DNA from: Rutidosis leptorrhynchoides
Lineage: Eukaryota; Streptophyta; Magnoliopsida; Asterales; Asteraceae
Direction: 5' to 3'
DNA: 64,000 nt
Assembly (NCBI RefSeq): GCF_046630445.1
Contig: NC_092333.1
Coordinates: 187,467,001-187,531,000 of the forward strand
Under the pieces are notes generated by a model that saw nothing but the letters and a program-made list of their open reading frames with translations, had not been told where the DNA came from and ran no database searches. Shown here in pieces: positions 45,273 to 58,914 of the stretch. The number at the start of each line of letters is the position of its first letter. Position 1 is the first letter of the stretch. Both the position numbers and the translations under genes were made by a program.

Positions 45273-47765
45273 TGTCACAACCCTAACTTTTTTGACCAAG
45301 TTGTTTAACCTAACTTTCATGATTTAGAATTTCCAACTTGACAAGTAAATCCGATATAGTGAATCTTGATTTATTTTTAGGGTTTGTATAACCCTAAGGT
45401 TACATATAGGTCTTGATTGATTGAGAGTTGTCTTGCACATTTATACAATATCTTAAAACCATATTTTATCACCATAAACCCTAGACTTGAGAAACTCACA
45501 ACCTTATTTATGAAGTTAAATACATCAACTAATCAAGTATTATGATCAAGTATTATGTATGATTAAGTAATCATCCTTAATTCATCTAGAAACCAAACTA
45601 ATACATAATTAATCACTAACCAAGCTTTAATCAATATCATAAACACTTAAACACATACTTACACATAAACCTAACTAATCAAAGTTTAACCGTAAAAATT
45701 ACATTTAACTAATCACACTTAATTTAGGTTAATTGAATGTAAACTCATCACATCATCTTGTCTCCAAGATATTAGACACTTATGCATGGATTTCATGGTT
45801 AATTAATGAGTTTGATGAGTCATTCCTCATTATCCTCCCATCATGCCACACCACCCCCACCATCATCATATAAACTCCACTTTTCTTCATTTTCACTTAC
45901 TACACTTAGACATTTCACTAAATCCTCTATAGTTCCAGCCATTTCTTTCTTCATTCTTCATCTTCACAAGCATCTTCATCATTCTTCTTCAAGGTACAAA
46001 CTCTATCTACACTTCTAACATACATTCAAGTCATCTTCAAGAGAAATTGGGATGTAAAAGCTTGATCTAGAGTGTGTAAACACTTAATAATGATTACATG
46101 GCAAGCCCTAATCTTGATCTTAAATGACTAAATAAATGTTCCATACATGTCTTATAACTTAAAATAAACTTAAACTAAGGATTAAAATGGTTAAAACACA
46201 TAGAAACATCTTTAGGTTGAATCTTTATAAATCTGTTCAAATGAACTAGTAAAAGATCACGATCTAAAAAATAACTTATACTTTGATTCTGGACTTAATA
46301 ATTTTACCCCATGTTCTTATATATGTTTAAAGCTTTTTGTTAATTTTCCAAAATTTTATAAAAAGAAAAAGGTATTTTTCATTTTTATTTCCTAACTGCA
46401 TGTCTATTTTTTAACAAATCTGACCTATGTTCATTTATTTTGTATAAGTCAAAACCTAAAAGGATTCTGTAAATATGAGTCTATGTTCACATAGAGGAGT
46501 AAATCACGATTTGAATCACCTAAATCCATATAGTATTCAAGGAGAAACAGTCATTTTAAGTTAACCCATTAAATTGTTGTGGTCGGATTTTAGTCTAGAT
46601 CACCACATATAAAAAATATGTTAATAAAGACCTGGAGGTGAACCCTTTTAAACATATGCTCATTTATATCTATTTAACCCTCTATAAAAGTTCCAAGTCA
46701 AACAAATGTGTTTTACTATTTTTAAACTTGCATTAAAGCTTATAGTATAAATCTGGACAGTTTTGCACACCTATAAGAGAATGCATTTTTGACTAACTTT
46801 TATTTTGAATCTGAAACATAACTTTAAATGGTTGGAAACTAGACTCACAAAACTTTTTAGAGGTGGTAATCTCATCCTAAAGGGATCGGTATTTTGGGAG
46901 AAACACTTGGGTAAAATTATTGGTCCGAAACAGAAAAGCTGAAAATATTATACTAAGAAATTAAGTAACAAATGCAACTGAAAACCGAAACGAACTTGTA
47001 AAACCTATTGAAACTGATTATGAACTTAACGACACACTATATTAGATATAGTATGACCTCTGAACTTAATTTATATTTAGGTTCCTAGCCCAGATCACCA
47101 CAAACTACCTAAATCGCACTTCCAAATCTCGCACCGTACTTCATCACTAGTGAGTTCACAGCCCCTTTTTACTGTTTCATTTTTGGGGTGAGAAACCATG
47201 CATGCTTTTACTGTTTTACGCATAGACACATGTACAATTACTTACATTCTTACACATGAGTTGTAACTAAAAATCTCTAGTTTGATATCGTTAATTACTG
47301 GGTTTGGTAAGCGCGAACTGTTGTGAATAAATCTATTGAGACTGACAATCTCCACCCGGGTTTAGTCTAACCATTGACTGTTAGTCATAAACGGGTGCAT
47401 AATCATTTGACCTCTAACACTTGAGTTACGAGTGTCTTGTATTACAGGTACATGATAACGTTCCACAAACATGTTAAGTTTCGATATTGGGTGCTCATTA
47501 TCTAGAATGCTTTTATAAACATTTTGAAACATTCAATCTTGTGGTATATACTATACAACTGTTATTCAAACATATGAATTCACCAACTTTATGTTGACAA
47601 ATTTTAGCATGTATTTCTCAGGTATTTAAAGTTTCGCTTTTGTACTCTGGTCAAAACATGGATAGCGCATCATGGTAGTCAGTTGACTTGACCAACCGAG
47701 GTACGAATGTTGTTAGGACCCATAGATCACAGCACGTCCCGAGGGCCTCGGGCGGGGTCGTTACA
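45273..47765 (+). repeat. 5' LTR of a plus-strand chromovirus (2,493 bp)
   Basis: It starts TGTCACAACCCTAAC and ends GGGGTCGTTACA, followed by the primer site. The first 1.48 kb is repeated at 61926-63416. TATA (CATATAAAC) lies at about 45867-45875 with a CT-rich leader behind it. It has several differences from the second copy, so the insertion is older than the Tekay at 48413. Confidence 0.92.
45865..45875 (+). promoter_or_regulatory. TATA box in the chromovirus 5' LTR
   Basis: ATCATATAAAC, conserved in the second LTR at about 62519-62528 (CCATATAAAC). Confidence 0.6.
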
Positions 47766-47767
47766 TG

Positions 47768-47780
47768 TGGTATCAGAGCC
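47768..47780 (+). other. Primer binding site (tRNA-Met type)
   Basis: TGGTATCAGAGCC, two bases after the LTR end. Confidence 0.92.
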
Positions 47781-48412
47781 CACGTCATAGGGATCTAGAA
47801 TCTGCATCAGTATGTCTAATAGAGTTGTTAGAATACATTGATGAGTCTAGACTATGATGAAAACATTCAATTCCATGTTTGCTACATGTGCTTGTTTCAT
47901 ATAATTCTCATTTATTATTCTGCTTGATCCGGAATTCTAGGTAGAACTATGACGATGTAGTATACTTGAATCTACACCGTGTAACTTTGTTCAATGAAAA
48001 TCCTTAACATGATTATCACAAATTACTCGTTACCACTGTTTAACCAGATTCCGTGAATGTTGCACTACCCTACAAGGATATTCGAGAAAGTACGGATCTC
48101 TGAACATAAGCCAATAAGGATCATTTCTCGGTGAAGGAACCAACAAATATTTGTTAAAGTAACCATGTTCTATGTTACCTATCACTCAAACGGAAAGAAC
48201 TCCATTGCATAGATCCTACCATAAACATCCCAGTGAACGTGTATAGGTCATAGTATTTTCGAAAGTCTATTAGAGCCCGAGATCCAATCCTCATCACCAT
48301 CTGCGATGAATACCTTCCACCTCCATCCACCACTATCCGTCGGTAATTGAACGCCCAGTTTAAAACCCGAACCCTAATACCCTCGACCGTTGAAAACGGA
48401 AAGAGGGTAGAC
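47781..48412 (+). other. Leader of the deleted chromovirus
   Basis: No gag was recognised. Short frames are interrupted. It ends at the Tekay target duplication TAGAC (48408-48412). Confidence 0.6.
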
Positions 48413-50714
48413 TGTAGCGACCCGACAAAATCGTCATTGACGGCGCCGTCTACTTAGGTCCCGTTACGTGGTCATAAGTCTTTAAAACAACGTTTGACCA
48501 AAAGATATGTCGCATTCATTTCAAATGTAAAGATTGTTCAAAGTTTACGAGAATAGTTCCACCACAAGTTACGTTACAAAGTTATAAGTACAAATAAAAC
48601 TTATGCGACACAATTTAAAAGTAGCCAAAAGACGCTCCATGTATGCATATATACTCGACATCCAATGCAAGTATCAAAATAATGAGCGAAAGCATGTATC
48701 ATGTATCGTTAAAGGACCTGAGAAAAACATAGAAATCTGTCAACGAAAACGTTGGTGAAATCATAGGTTTAAGTAAGTAAGTACAAGTGAACCACAAGAT
48801 TTGCAACAATGAGATAATAGTAATACATTCCAAAAGTTTGTTTCACGAGCACCCAATTATCAATGCTTAACATTCCTTCCATAGAACCCCATCACAATAA
48901 TGTTAGAACATACACTGTTTCTCGAAAATACATTTCATTCGTAAACGGTAGCGAACCGTTTGAATGAGGGTTTGTCAAACCCATATGGCCATATAACATA
49001 AGTTCTCACTTACACCCGGCAAATGTAACTAATGATAATCGAATTGAGAATTTTTGTTCTAAACTCGTATGTAGAATGTTTGTTTTCCTGTACTTGTGTT
49101 CACTTAGTTAAAAAGGAACGTTTATGTTTTCTCATCCCAAATGTAAGTTTCAAAAGAGTAAAAGTGGGACTATGATCTCACCTTGAGTGCACGAGTAGTA
49201 AAGTACTTCAACAAGTAAACGTGTGCAAAGAACAATGCTAGTCTTGACCTAAACAAATAGGTTGTATCAATAACGATAGTCACGATTGGTCAAAGATGTT
49301 CAATTAGTCCTATGGCTCGTTAAGACTCGATCATAATAGCATGTGAATCAAATTGTCATGTTTCATGCAAGGTACAATTATAAAAGCATGTTAGAACGAT
49401 TACACAAACATTTGGTTAAGTTTGATTAAAAGTCAACTTGGTCGGGTCAAAGTCAACGAAAAAGTCAACACGTTCGGGTCGGGTCCCGAACTATTTTTCT
49501 GAGGTTTTTAATCATACATGAGCATGTTAGAACAAGTTACATGTGAATCGGAGGTCCATAGTATAGCAAACATTTTTCGTAAAACGACCAACGAAGACAG
49601 AAGCTGCCAGTGTATCTGGACGGCGTCCAGCTTTGAAGGCTGGGACGGCGTCCAAAGATCTGGAAGGCATCCAGCTTTGTAATCTGGGACGGCGTCCAAG
49701 GATCTGGACGGCGTCCAGATTAGTATTCCAGTCTGATGCAGTAAGTTTCTAAGTACACGAACCAAAAACCAAATAAACACAATTTATGATCCGCAACAAT
49801 CAAGTCAAGTATTTTATACCGTTGGGAAGGTAATTTGACGAAGAAAATGACTAGACACATTTCAACAAGTAATCAAAGGTTCAAGTTCTAAAAACGCATT
49901 TCATGATTCGGGTAACCAATTTACATGTATGATATGCCGTTTCGAAGGTAATCAAACACACGTTGCAACAAAACACTTATCAACAATATTTCATAGCATT
50001 TGATACATCAAAAGTTCATATAAAGCTTATCAAACCCTAACCAAAATCTCAAAACCAATAATCATGTTAATGTAAGGTTTTCATGTCAATCAACACACCA
50101 AAACGAAGTTAATGAAGTAACTAACACTTTGAACACACAACCATTAACATCTAAACACATTTTATCATTCAAAATCAAAGGTTAAACTAACCCATTTCAA
50201 GTGTTCATGCTAGTTACACCAAATAACAAGATCGAGCCTACAAATTACATACACGACATCACAATGAGCCATAGACACTAACTAAAACCATTTCAAGTCA
50301 AAAAACACGAATTTAGAGAAATCTAAAGTTTTAGAAATGTTACCCAAACGAGATGAAGTTGGTACCAAAATGAAGAGGATGAAGAGAGGATCACGAATAT
50401 GTAATTTATTTTGTTGCAAGCCTCCTAGATCGAATTTAGATGATGATTGAATGAATTTGGAAATTGTGTGTGTGTTCTTGCTAGAGAGAAAGAGAGAGAG
50501 ATGGAGATGGTTGAATGGTGGTGATTGGGGTGGACTAGGTGACCTAGTCAACTAGTTTGTCCCGTGTCAATTTTAGTCCCTCAAGTTTGAATCGGGTGCG
50601 TGAATTACCTAATCGAGATAATTTAAAACACGTATTAACGAAAGATGTTATAAATATATAATGGACTTTAAAATAGTTAAACGGAAAGTAACCGGAAAAA
50701 TGCGGGATGTTACA
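48413..50714 (-). repeat. 3' LTR of the Tekay element (2,302 bp)
   Basis: Paired with 55638-58002. It contains an array of the near-palindrome GGACGGCGTCCAG at about 49616-49730. Relative to the other LTR it lacks about 40 bp near 49870 (the ends of the missing part share AAT) and one palindrome unit. Confidence 0.96.
49610..49735. repeat. GGACGGCGTCCAG near-palindrome array, 3' LTR copy
   Basis: CTGGACGGCGTCCAG-like words recur about five times within 125 bases, a GC-rich island in an AT-rich LTR. One unit reads CTGGAAGGCATCCAG. Confidence 0.85.
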
Positions 50715-50749
50715 TTACCTACTCCTTAAAAGAAATTTCGTCCCAAAAT
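50715..50749 (-). other. Polypurine tract of the Tekay element
   Basis: Minus strand GGGACGAAATTTCTTTTAAG followed by GAGTAGGTAA, between the pol stop and the 3' LTR. The GGGACGAAATTT word is typical of this clade's 3' end. Confidence 0.75.
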
Positions 50750-53700
50750 TTAAGTAGGCGTAGTAGTCGTTGTTTCTTCCTCGAGATCTTGCGTTTCCGA
50801 ATTCACGAATAGATGAGGATACTTCCTTTGCATTTGATCTTTTCTTTACCAAGTAAACTCGGGTCCCCTTTTGGCGTTCCAACGAACTTTAACAATCGGG
50901 ATTCGGCTTTGTTTCAATGTCTTGACGGAGGTGTCCACAATTTCAACCGGTTCCTCCACAAAATGAAGTTTGTCATCAATAGTAAGTTCCTCGAGAGGGA
51001 TGACGATATCGGGTTCGGCAAGACACTTTTTCAAGTTAGATACATGGAAGGTAGGATGAAATGAGTTCAATTGAGGTGGAAGATCTAAACGATAAGCAAC
51101 GGTTCCAATACGCTCCAAGATTTCGAAAGGACCAATATACCGCGGATTTAGCTTCCCGCGTTTCACAAAACGGATTACACCTTTCCAAGGTGCGACTTTT
51201 AACATTACCCGGTCACCGATTTGAAATTCGAGGTCGTTGCGTCGTTTGTCGGTATAACTCTTTTGACGACTCCGGGCCGTCCTAAGCCTATCTCGGATTT
51301 GAACGATCTTCTCGGTTGTTTCATGAATAAGTTTGGGACCGGTGATTTGTTTGTCGCCTATTTCGGCCCAACAAAGAGGAGAACGACATTTTCGGCCATA
51401 TAATGCTTCGAATGGTGCGGCGTTAATACTCGCGTGATAACTATTGTTGTAGGAGAATTCGGCGAGAGGCAAGTGCTTATCCCAAGCTTTTCCAAAGTCG
51501 ACAATGCAAGCTCGTAGCATGTCTTCCAAGGTTTGAATTATGCGTTCGCTTTGTCCGTCGGTTTGTGGATGATATGTGGTGCTCATGTCTAAACGCGTTC
51601 CCAATGCTTCTTGCAAAGTACGCCAAAATCTAGAAACAAAACGGCCATCTCGGTCGGAGATAATCGATAAAGGTACACCGTGTCAGGCTACGATCTCCTT
51701 AATGTAAAGTTGTGCAAGTTTCTCCATTTTGTCCGTTTCTTTCATGGCAAGGAAGTGTGCGGATTTGGTGAGACGGTCAACAATAACCCAAATGGTATCA
51801 TAACCGCCCGTCGTTTTTGGTAGCTTGGTGATAAAATCCATCATTATCCTTTCCCACTTCCATTGCGGGATCTCGGGTTGTTGAAGTAGTCCGGACGGTC
51901 TTTGGTGTTCGGCTTTGACTTTGGAACATGTAAAACACTTGGAAACATAAGTAGCTACGTCCCTTTTGATGTTCGGCCACCAATATAGTTGTTTAAGGTC
52001 GTGGTACATCTTATTGGCACCGGGGTGAATCGAGTATCGTGACTTATGGGCTTCATCTAAAATAAGGCTTCGTAGGTCCCCATAACTAGGCACCCAAATC
52101 CTTCCGGCGTAATATCGGAGTCCGGTCTCCCTAATTTCGAATCGAGAGACGAGAATGTTCAAGAGCTTGCGTGAAAGGTTTTCATCCTTGAGAGCCTCAT
52201 CTTGGGCTACCCGAATTTGGCTATTAAGGTTTGTGTGGATGGTGATGTTTAAGGCTCGGACACGAAGAGGCACCACTCTTTCTTTCCGACTTAAGGCATC
52301 GGCTACTATGTTTGCCTTCCCGGGATGGTAACGAAGCTCACAATCGTAATCGTTTAAGGTTTCAATCCACATTCGTTGTCTCATGTTTAGTTGCTTTTGA
52401 TCGAAAATGTGTTGGAGACTTTTGTGGTCGGTAAAGATAGTACTCTTGGTTCCATAAAGATAGTGTCTCCACATTTTAAGTGCAAAGACAACGGCTCCGA
52501 GTTCGAGATCATGCGTCGTGTAGGTTCGTTCATGAATTTTGAGTTGTCGAGAGGCATAAGCAATGACTTTCTTCCGTTGCATCAATACACACCCAAAACC
52601 ATGTTTCGAGGCATCGCAATATACAACAAAATCATCATTGCCTTCGGGAAGTGACAAGATAGGAGCGGTGGTTAGTTTTGTCTTCAAGATTTGAAACGCG
52701 GATTCTTGCTCGGTCGCCCAAATGAATTTCTTTCCCTTGTGAGTTAATGCGGTTAGAGGACGTGCAACCAAAGAGAAGTTTTCGATGAATCTACGATAGT
52801 ACCCGGCGAGACCCAAGAATTGACGAATGTGAGTAGGAGTAGTAGGAGTCTCCCATTTACTAATGGCTTCGATTTTTGCGGGATCGACTTTAATACCTTG
52901 ATCACTTACAACATGACCAAGAAATTGAACTTCCTTCAACCAAAATTCACACTTGGAGAATTTGGCATAAAGTCATTCTTGTCTCAAGAGTTCAAGCACA
53001 AGTCGGAGATGTTGTTCGTGATCTTCTTCATTTTTAGAATAGATCAATATGTCATCGATGAACACAATAACGAATTTATCGAGATACGGTTTGCACACGC
53101 GGTTCATAAGATCCATGAACACCGCCGGTGCGTTAGTGAGACCAAATGGCATGACAAGGAATTCATAACTACCATAACGAGTTCGGAAAGCGGTTTTGGA
53201 GACATCTTCCCCCTTAACCCTCAATTGATGATAACCCGAGCGGAGATCGATTTTCGAATATACACAAGACCCTTGTAGTTGATCAAAGAGGTCATCGATA
53301 TGAGGGAGAGGATATCAATTCTTAACCATCAATTTGTTTAGTTCACGATAGTCAATGCACATTCGTAGGGATCCGTCTTTCTTTTTAACAAAAAAAATCG
53401 GAGCGCCCCAAGGTGAATGGCTAGGTTGGATAAAACCACGATCAAGTAGTTCTTGGATTTGACTTTGCAATTCTTGCATTTCGGATGGAGCGAGTCTATA
53501 TGGTGCACGTGCTACGGGTGCGGCTCCCGGAATAAGATCGATTTGGAATTCAACCGGTCGATGAGGTGGAAGACCCGACAATTCGTCGGGAAATACATCA
53601 GAATAGTCACTAACAATTGGCACATCATCGATGTGCTTCCCATTGGACTTGACTTTCTTAACGTGAGCAAGGATCGCAAAACAACCCTTACGGAGTAGTT

Positions 53701-55216
53701 TTCTAACTTTAATACACGAAACGAGGTTGAGTCCGGTGCAACTCTTATCGCCATAGACGATCAAAGGTTCACCATTCTCGATAGGGATTCGGATTGCGTT
53801 AAGATCACAAAGGATGTGAGATTTCATTTTGTCTAGCCAATTCATACCGATTATTACATCGAAGCTACCTAGTTCCATAGGTATCAAGTCGATTTCAAAC
53901 TCATTACCCAAAATGTTTAACGTACACCCCCGGTAATATGTGTCGGCACTCAATAGTTTTCCATTGGCCACTTCAATGGTAAAAGTGGTATCTAGTGGAC
54001 GTGGTGGAGTATTAAAAGAATGAGTCAAAGTCTTGGATACAAAACTCTTATCGGCACCCGAATCGAATAAACAAGTAACATAAGTGTTGTTGAGAAGAAA
54101 CGTACCCGTGACCAATTCATTATCATCTCGGGCTTCCTCGGTGTTGATGTTGAAAGCTCGGCCGCGCGTATTGGGGTTATCTTTCCTCTTCGGGCATGCA
54201 TTTCTATAATGGCCCATTTGGCCACATTCGTAACAAGTGCCCGTCTTTGGTGCATTGGGCCACTTTCGAGCGACGGGAGTGGCACTTTTACAATCGTTGG
54301 CCTTATGACCAATTCCTTGGCACCGATGGCAAATTAGCTTACTACATTCGCCAAAGTGATGTTTGTTGCATTTGTTGCAAAGAGGTAGATTTCCGGCATA
54401 ACCCTTCTTGCCGTCGGAGGTGAAAGATTTCTTGGCAAAGTTGTTGTTGCTTGATTGGGGAGCTTCCCATTTTCTTTTGTTGTTACCCGACTTGTCCTCG
54501 GCTTTAGGTGCCGGTACTACGATTTCGTCCACCGTCTCTATAAATTTGCGGGCCATGTTCAAAGCTTCTTGATGATTAGGGGGTTTGGATGACATTACTC
54601 CGTGTTTGATGCTCTTTGGAAGACCATCCATGTAAAGTTCAACCCTTAAAGCTTCGGGGTTCACAAGATTTGGGCACATCAAGGCTAGTTCGGAAAATCG
54701 TTGATTATAAGCCTTGAGATCATTTCCGATCGCCTTTAAAGTTCTTAGCTCTTGTTCGAGCCTTCGGGTTTCTTCACGAGGGAAATATTCGACAATCATC
54801 TTTTCCCTCAAGCCGGCCCAAGAGAGGGCGTGAGCTTCATCGGTACCCACCGATTGTACATATGTATTCCACCATGTAAGAGCGACACCGGCGAAGGTGT
54901 GAGTGGAGTATTTGACCTTGTCTTGGTCCCGACAACCGCTTATGCTAAAGACGGCTTCCGTTTGCTCAAACCATCAGGTGAGCACGACCGGTCCCCCGGT
55001 TCCATCAAAAGTGTGAGGTTTGCACCCCATGAAGGATTTGTAGGAGCACCCTTCATTTGAGTTACCGGCTCCATTGTTGTTGTTGTTGTGGTTGTTGTTA
55101 TTATTGTTGTTGTTGTTGGATGAGTGACCGGCCATGGCCGCATCTACGGCGGTAGCTATCATCCGTTCGAGAGCTTGTTCGGGAGTTTCATTGCGGCGTA
55201 CACGACGAGGAGCCAT
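50750..55216 (-). pseudogene. Tekay gag-pol polyprotein with chromodomain (1,489 codons, five stops)
   Basis: One frame from the ATG at 55216 (MAPRRVRRNETPEQ) to TAA at 50750, with no frameshift. In-frame stops: codons 81, 634, 748 and 1178 (all TGA) and 1457 (TAA). Domains by codon: Asn-rich stretch about 35-50; retrotransposon gag about 90-210; CCHC knuckles [14 protein letters not shown] (about 295) and [14 protein letters not shown] (about 328); protease LFDSGAD (about 383); RT with [10 protein letters not shown] (about 718); RNase H with [10 protein letters not shown] (about 868); integrase HHCC (about 1060-1095) and DDE (DFITKL about 1125, SDRDGRF about 1187, GQSERI about 1224); chromodomain about 1405-1475 ([18 protein letters not shown]). 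The chromodomain of this clade guides integration toward heterochromatin. All catalytic motifs are intact; only the stops disable it. Confidence 0.97.
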
Positions 55217-55623
55217 TGTTCCTTCAAGACACAAGAATATCATTGATTAGTATTCTCAATAATACTAACCGTGATATAGCATAAAGATAAAGAGAAGTTT
55301 TTCCTCGACTCGCCTTAAATTCTTTATGTCATAATGTCGGAACGTTCATATGAGTCACCGTAATATAATCCCGGCAATTATATTACCCTGATTCATATGT
55401 GCATTCGACATTATTCTATAAAGCCAAGGTGGCGTGTCAATCAAATTTAACAACGTGATATCAAGATCGAATAAGAGTTAGATATGATAGGAGAGTTCGA
55501 GTATAATGCACAAATAGTCAAGTAGTTCCTACTTTAGTCTATATGCCGGTTGTAGTCTAGATTCACTAATGTACCCTATGACTCGGGGTCGACACCAATG
55601 AACTCTAAATTCCTACAACCAAC

Positions 55624-55635
55624 GCTCTGATACCA
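55624..55635 (-). other. Primer binding site of the Tekay element
   Basis: Minus strand TGGTATCAGAGC, two bases from the 5' LTR. Confidence 0.95.
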
Positions 55636-55637
55636 TC

Positions 55638-58002
55638 TGTAGCGACCCGAAAAAATCGGCATTGACGGCGCCGTCTACTTAGGTCCCGTTACGTGGTCAT
55701 AAGTCTTTAAAACAACGTTTGACCAAAAGATATGTCGCATTCATTTCAAATGTAAAGATTGTTCAAAGTTTACGAGAATAGTTCCACCACAAGTTACGTT
55801 ACAAAGTTATAAGTACAAATGAAACTTATGCCACACAATTTAAAAGTAGCCAAAAGACGCTCCATGTATGCATATATACTCGACATCCAATGCAAGTATC
55901 AAAATAATGAGCGGAAGCATGTATCATGTATCGTTCAAGGACTTGAGAAAAACATAGAAATCTGTCAACGAAAACGTTGGTGAAATCATAGGTTTAAGTA
56001 AGTAAGTACAAGTGAACCACAAGATTTGCAACAATGAGATAATAGTAATACATTCCAAAAGTTTGTTTCACGAGCACCCAATTATCAATGCTTAACATTC
56101 CTTCCATAGAACCCCATCACAATAGTGTTAGAACATACACTGTTTCTCGAAAATACATTTCATTCGTAAACGGTAGCGAACCGTTTGAATGAGGGTTTGT
56201 CAAACCCATATGGCCATATAACATAAGTTCTCGCTTACACCCGGCAAGTGTAACTAATGATAATCGAATTGAGGATTTTTGTTCTAAACTCGTATGTAGA
56301 ATGTTTGTTTTCCTGTACTTGTGTTCACTTAGTTAAAAAGGAACGTTTATGTTTTCTCATCCCAAATGTAAGTTTCAAAAGAGTAAAAGTGGGACTATGA
56401 TCTCACCTTGAGTGCACGAGTAGTAAAGTACTTCAACAAGTAAACGTGTGCAAAGAACAATGCTAGTCTTGACCTAAACAAATAGGTTGTATCAATAACG
56501 ATAGTCACGATTGGTCAAAGATATTCAATTAGTCCTATGGCTCGTTAAGACTCGATCATAATAGCATGTGAATCAAATTGTCATGTTTCATGCAAGGTAC
56601 AAGTATAAAAGCATGTTAAAACGATTGCACAAACATTTGGTTAAGTTTGATTAAAAGTCAACTTGGTCGGGTCAAAGTCAACGAAAAAGTCAACACGTTC
56701 GGGTCGGGTCCCGAACTATTTTTCTGAGGTTTTTAATCATACATGAGCATGTTAGAACAAGTTACATGTGAATCGGAGGTCCATAGTATAGCAAACATTT
56801 TTCGTAAAACGACCAACGAAGACAGAAGCTGCCAGTGTATCTGGACGGCGTCCAGATTTTCTGGACGGCGTTCAGCTTTGAAGGCTGGGACGGCGTCCAA
56901 AGATCTGGACGGCGTCCAGCTTTGTAATCTGGGACGGCGTCCAAGGATCTGGACGGCGTCCAGATTGGTATTCCAGTCTGATGCAGTAAGTTTCTAAGTA
57001 CACGAACCAAAAACCAAATAAACACAATTTATGATCCGCAACAATCAAGTCAAGTATTTTATACCGTTGGGAAGGTAATTTGACGAAGAAAATGACTAGA
57101 CACATTTCAACAAGTAATTTAACACCTACAACAACCCAAAACCGCATTAAACTTTCATAATCAAAGGTTCAAGTTCTAAAAACGCATTTCATGATTCGGG
57201 TAACCAATTTACATGTATGATATGCCGTTTCGAAGGTAATCAAACACACGTTGCAACAAAACACTTATCAACAATATTTCATAGCATTTGATACATCAAA
57301 AGTTCATATAAAGCTTATCAAACCCTAACCAAAATCTCAAAACCAATAATCATGTTAATGTAAGGTTTTCATGTCAATCAACACACCAAAACGAAGTTAA
57401 TGAAGTAACTAACACTTTGAACACACAACCATTAACATCTAAACACATTTTATCATTCAAAATCAAAGGTTAAACTAACCCATTTCAAGTGTTCATGCTA
57501 GTTACACCAAATAACAAGATCGAGCCTACAAATTACATACACGACATCACAATGAGCCATAGACACTAACTAACACCATTTCAAGTCAAAAAACACGAAT
57601 TTAGAGAAATCTAGAGTTTTAGAAATGTTACCCAAATGAGATGAAGTTGGTACCAAAATGAAGAGGATGAAGAGAGGATCACGAATATGTAATTTATTTT
57701 GTTGCAAGCCTCCTAGATCGAATTTAGATGATGATTGAATGAATTTGGAAATTGTGTGTGTGTTCTTGCTAGAGAGAAAGAGAGAGAGATGGAGATGGTT
57801 GAATGGTGGTGATTGGGGTGGACTAGGTGACCTAGTTAACTAGTTTGCCCCGTGTCAATTTTAGTCCCTCAAGTTTGAATCGGGTGCGTGAATTACCTAA
57901 TAGAGATAATTTAAAACGCGTATTAACGAAAGATGTTATAAATATATAACGGACTTTAAAATAGTTAAACGGAAAGTAACCGGAAAAAGGCGGGATGTTA
58001 CA
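55638..58002 (-). repeat. 5' LTR of the Tekay element (2,365 bp)
   Basis: Paired with 48413-50714. It is longer through an extra palindrome unit (about 56855-56870) and about 40 bp at 57118-57160. Confidence 0.96.
56835..56970. repeat. GGACGGCGTCCAG near-palindrome array, 5' LTR copy
   Basis: Six or so units of CTGGACGGCGTCCAG-like sequence. The array has one more unit than the other LTR, so it expanded or contracted after insertion. Confidence 0.85.
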
Positions 58003-58007
58003 TAGAC

Positions 58008-58118
58008 CCTATCCCAAGATCGATGATTCAACCATAACTATTCAAACGCGCCCAGTGACTAGGAAACCTCTGCCACCTCTTTCTTTATATTCGGCACATA
58101 AGGTACATATTGATCTTC
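58008..58118 (+). other. Internal fragment of the older chromovirus
   Basis: About 100 bases between the Tekay insertion and the Mutator-type MITE. Too short to assign to a domain. The last nine bases are the MITE target duplication. Confidence 0.5.
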
Positions 58119-58914
58119 GGGTTAAAGCCAAAAATAGGCTACAAACTTACACAAATGTACCGATGTCGCCCACAAACTCATTTCCGTCCTACTGTCTCCT
58201 ACAAACTTATAAAAAATGTGCTAATATAAACAAAATACTTTTTTAACCGTCAACCAAAATGGTTGATTACGTGGCTTCTTGAAACAACCCAACCCGTATT
58301 AAACACGAGTAAAAAAAATTTTTAAAAAAAAATAAAAACCATTAGCGCCCAATTAAACAGTTACATATATCCCATTTAACAATATCACAAGTTTAATGTT
58401 TACAAAAGGCACGAAGGCCATTAATCAAATGTAATACAAGTTCGACCCACTTAAAATGATAGTTTTAATCCAAAGTACACCCGAGCATGGTTTGGGGCTA
58501 AACTACCCAAAACGCTAGGTCGGCTTCAAAAGCTTCAACACAAATCCAACATGGGGAACTAGTATCCCACAACCCCCTTTCCCTTCTCCGCACCTGCATC
58601 TAAAAAGATAAACAACGAGAGGGGTAAGCTAACGCTTAGTGAGTGCAATAAGTATACACATGCATATATAACCTACTTACTTGCAATCACAACCACAATA
58701 CCGCATACAAGCTAGCAATTCGACAACCATGCAAACATCATGCATAAACTACTATCCGCAATTCACAATAAGGTAGCAATAACAATAGCATATGGTTCAT
58801 AATTTGATATGCTAAATACAAATTCACACAACCATGGTTAACCAATCGAACAAGGGAACGGAACTTGAAAGACCGTCGGAGTTCATAACATCCATTAGTG
58901 TACATTACTCCGCG

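Larger units (their letters stand above)
48413..58002 (-). mobile_element. Young Tekay/Del-type chromovirus, full length (9,590 bp, TSD TAGAC)
   Basis: The LTRs (48413-50714 and 55638-58002) begin TGTAGCGACCCG and end GGGATGTTACA on the plus strand and are flanked by TAGAC (48408-48412 and 58003-58007). Order on the minus strand: 5' LTR, tRNA-Met primer site, one gag-pol frame 50750-55216 with C-terminal chromodomain, polypurine tract, 3' LTR. The LTRs differ by few substitutions plus two indels of about 30-40 bp, so it is recent. It inserted into the leader/internal region of the older chromovirus. Confidence 0.97.

Noticed and set aside
45806..46018. 70-codon frame present in both chromovirus LTRs (also 62459-62671)
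   Set aside because: It spans the TATA box and is shared only because LTRs are copies. Low-complexity Ser/His composition reflects CT-rich leader DNA.
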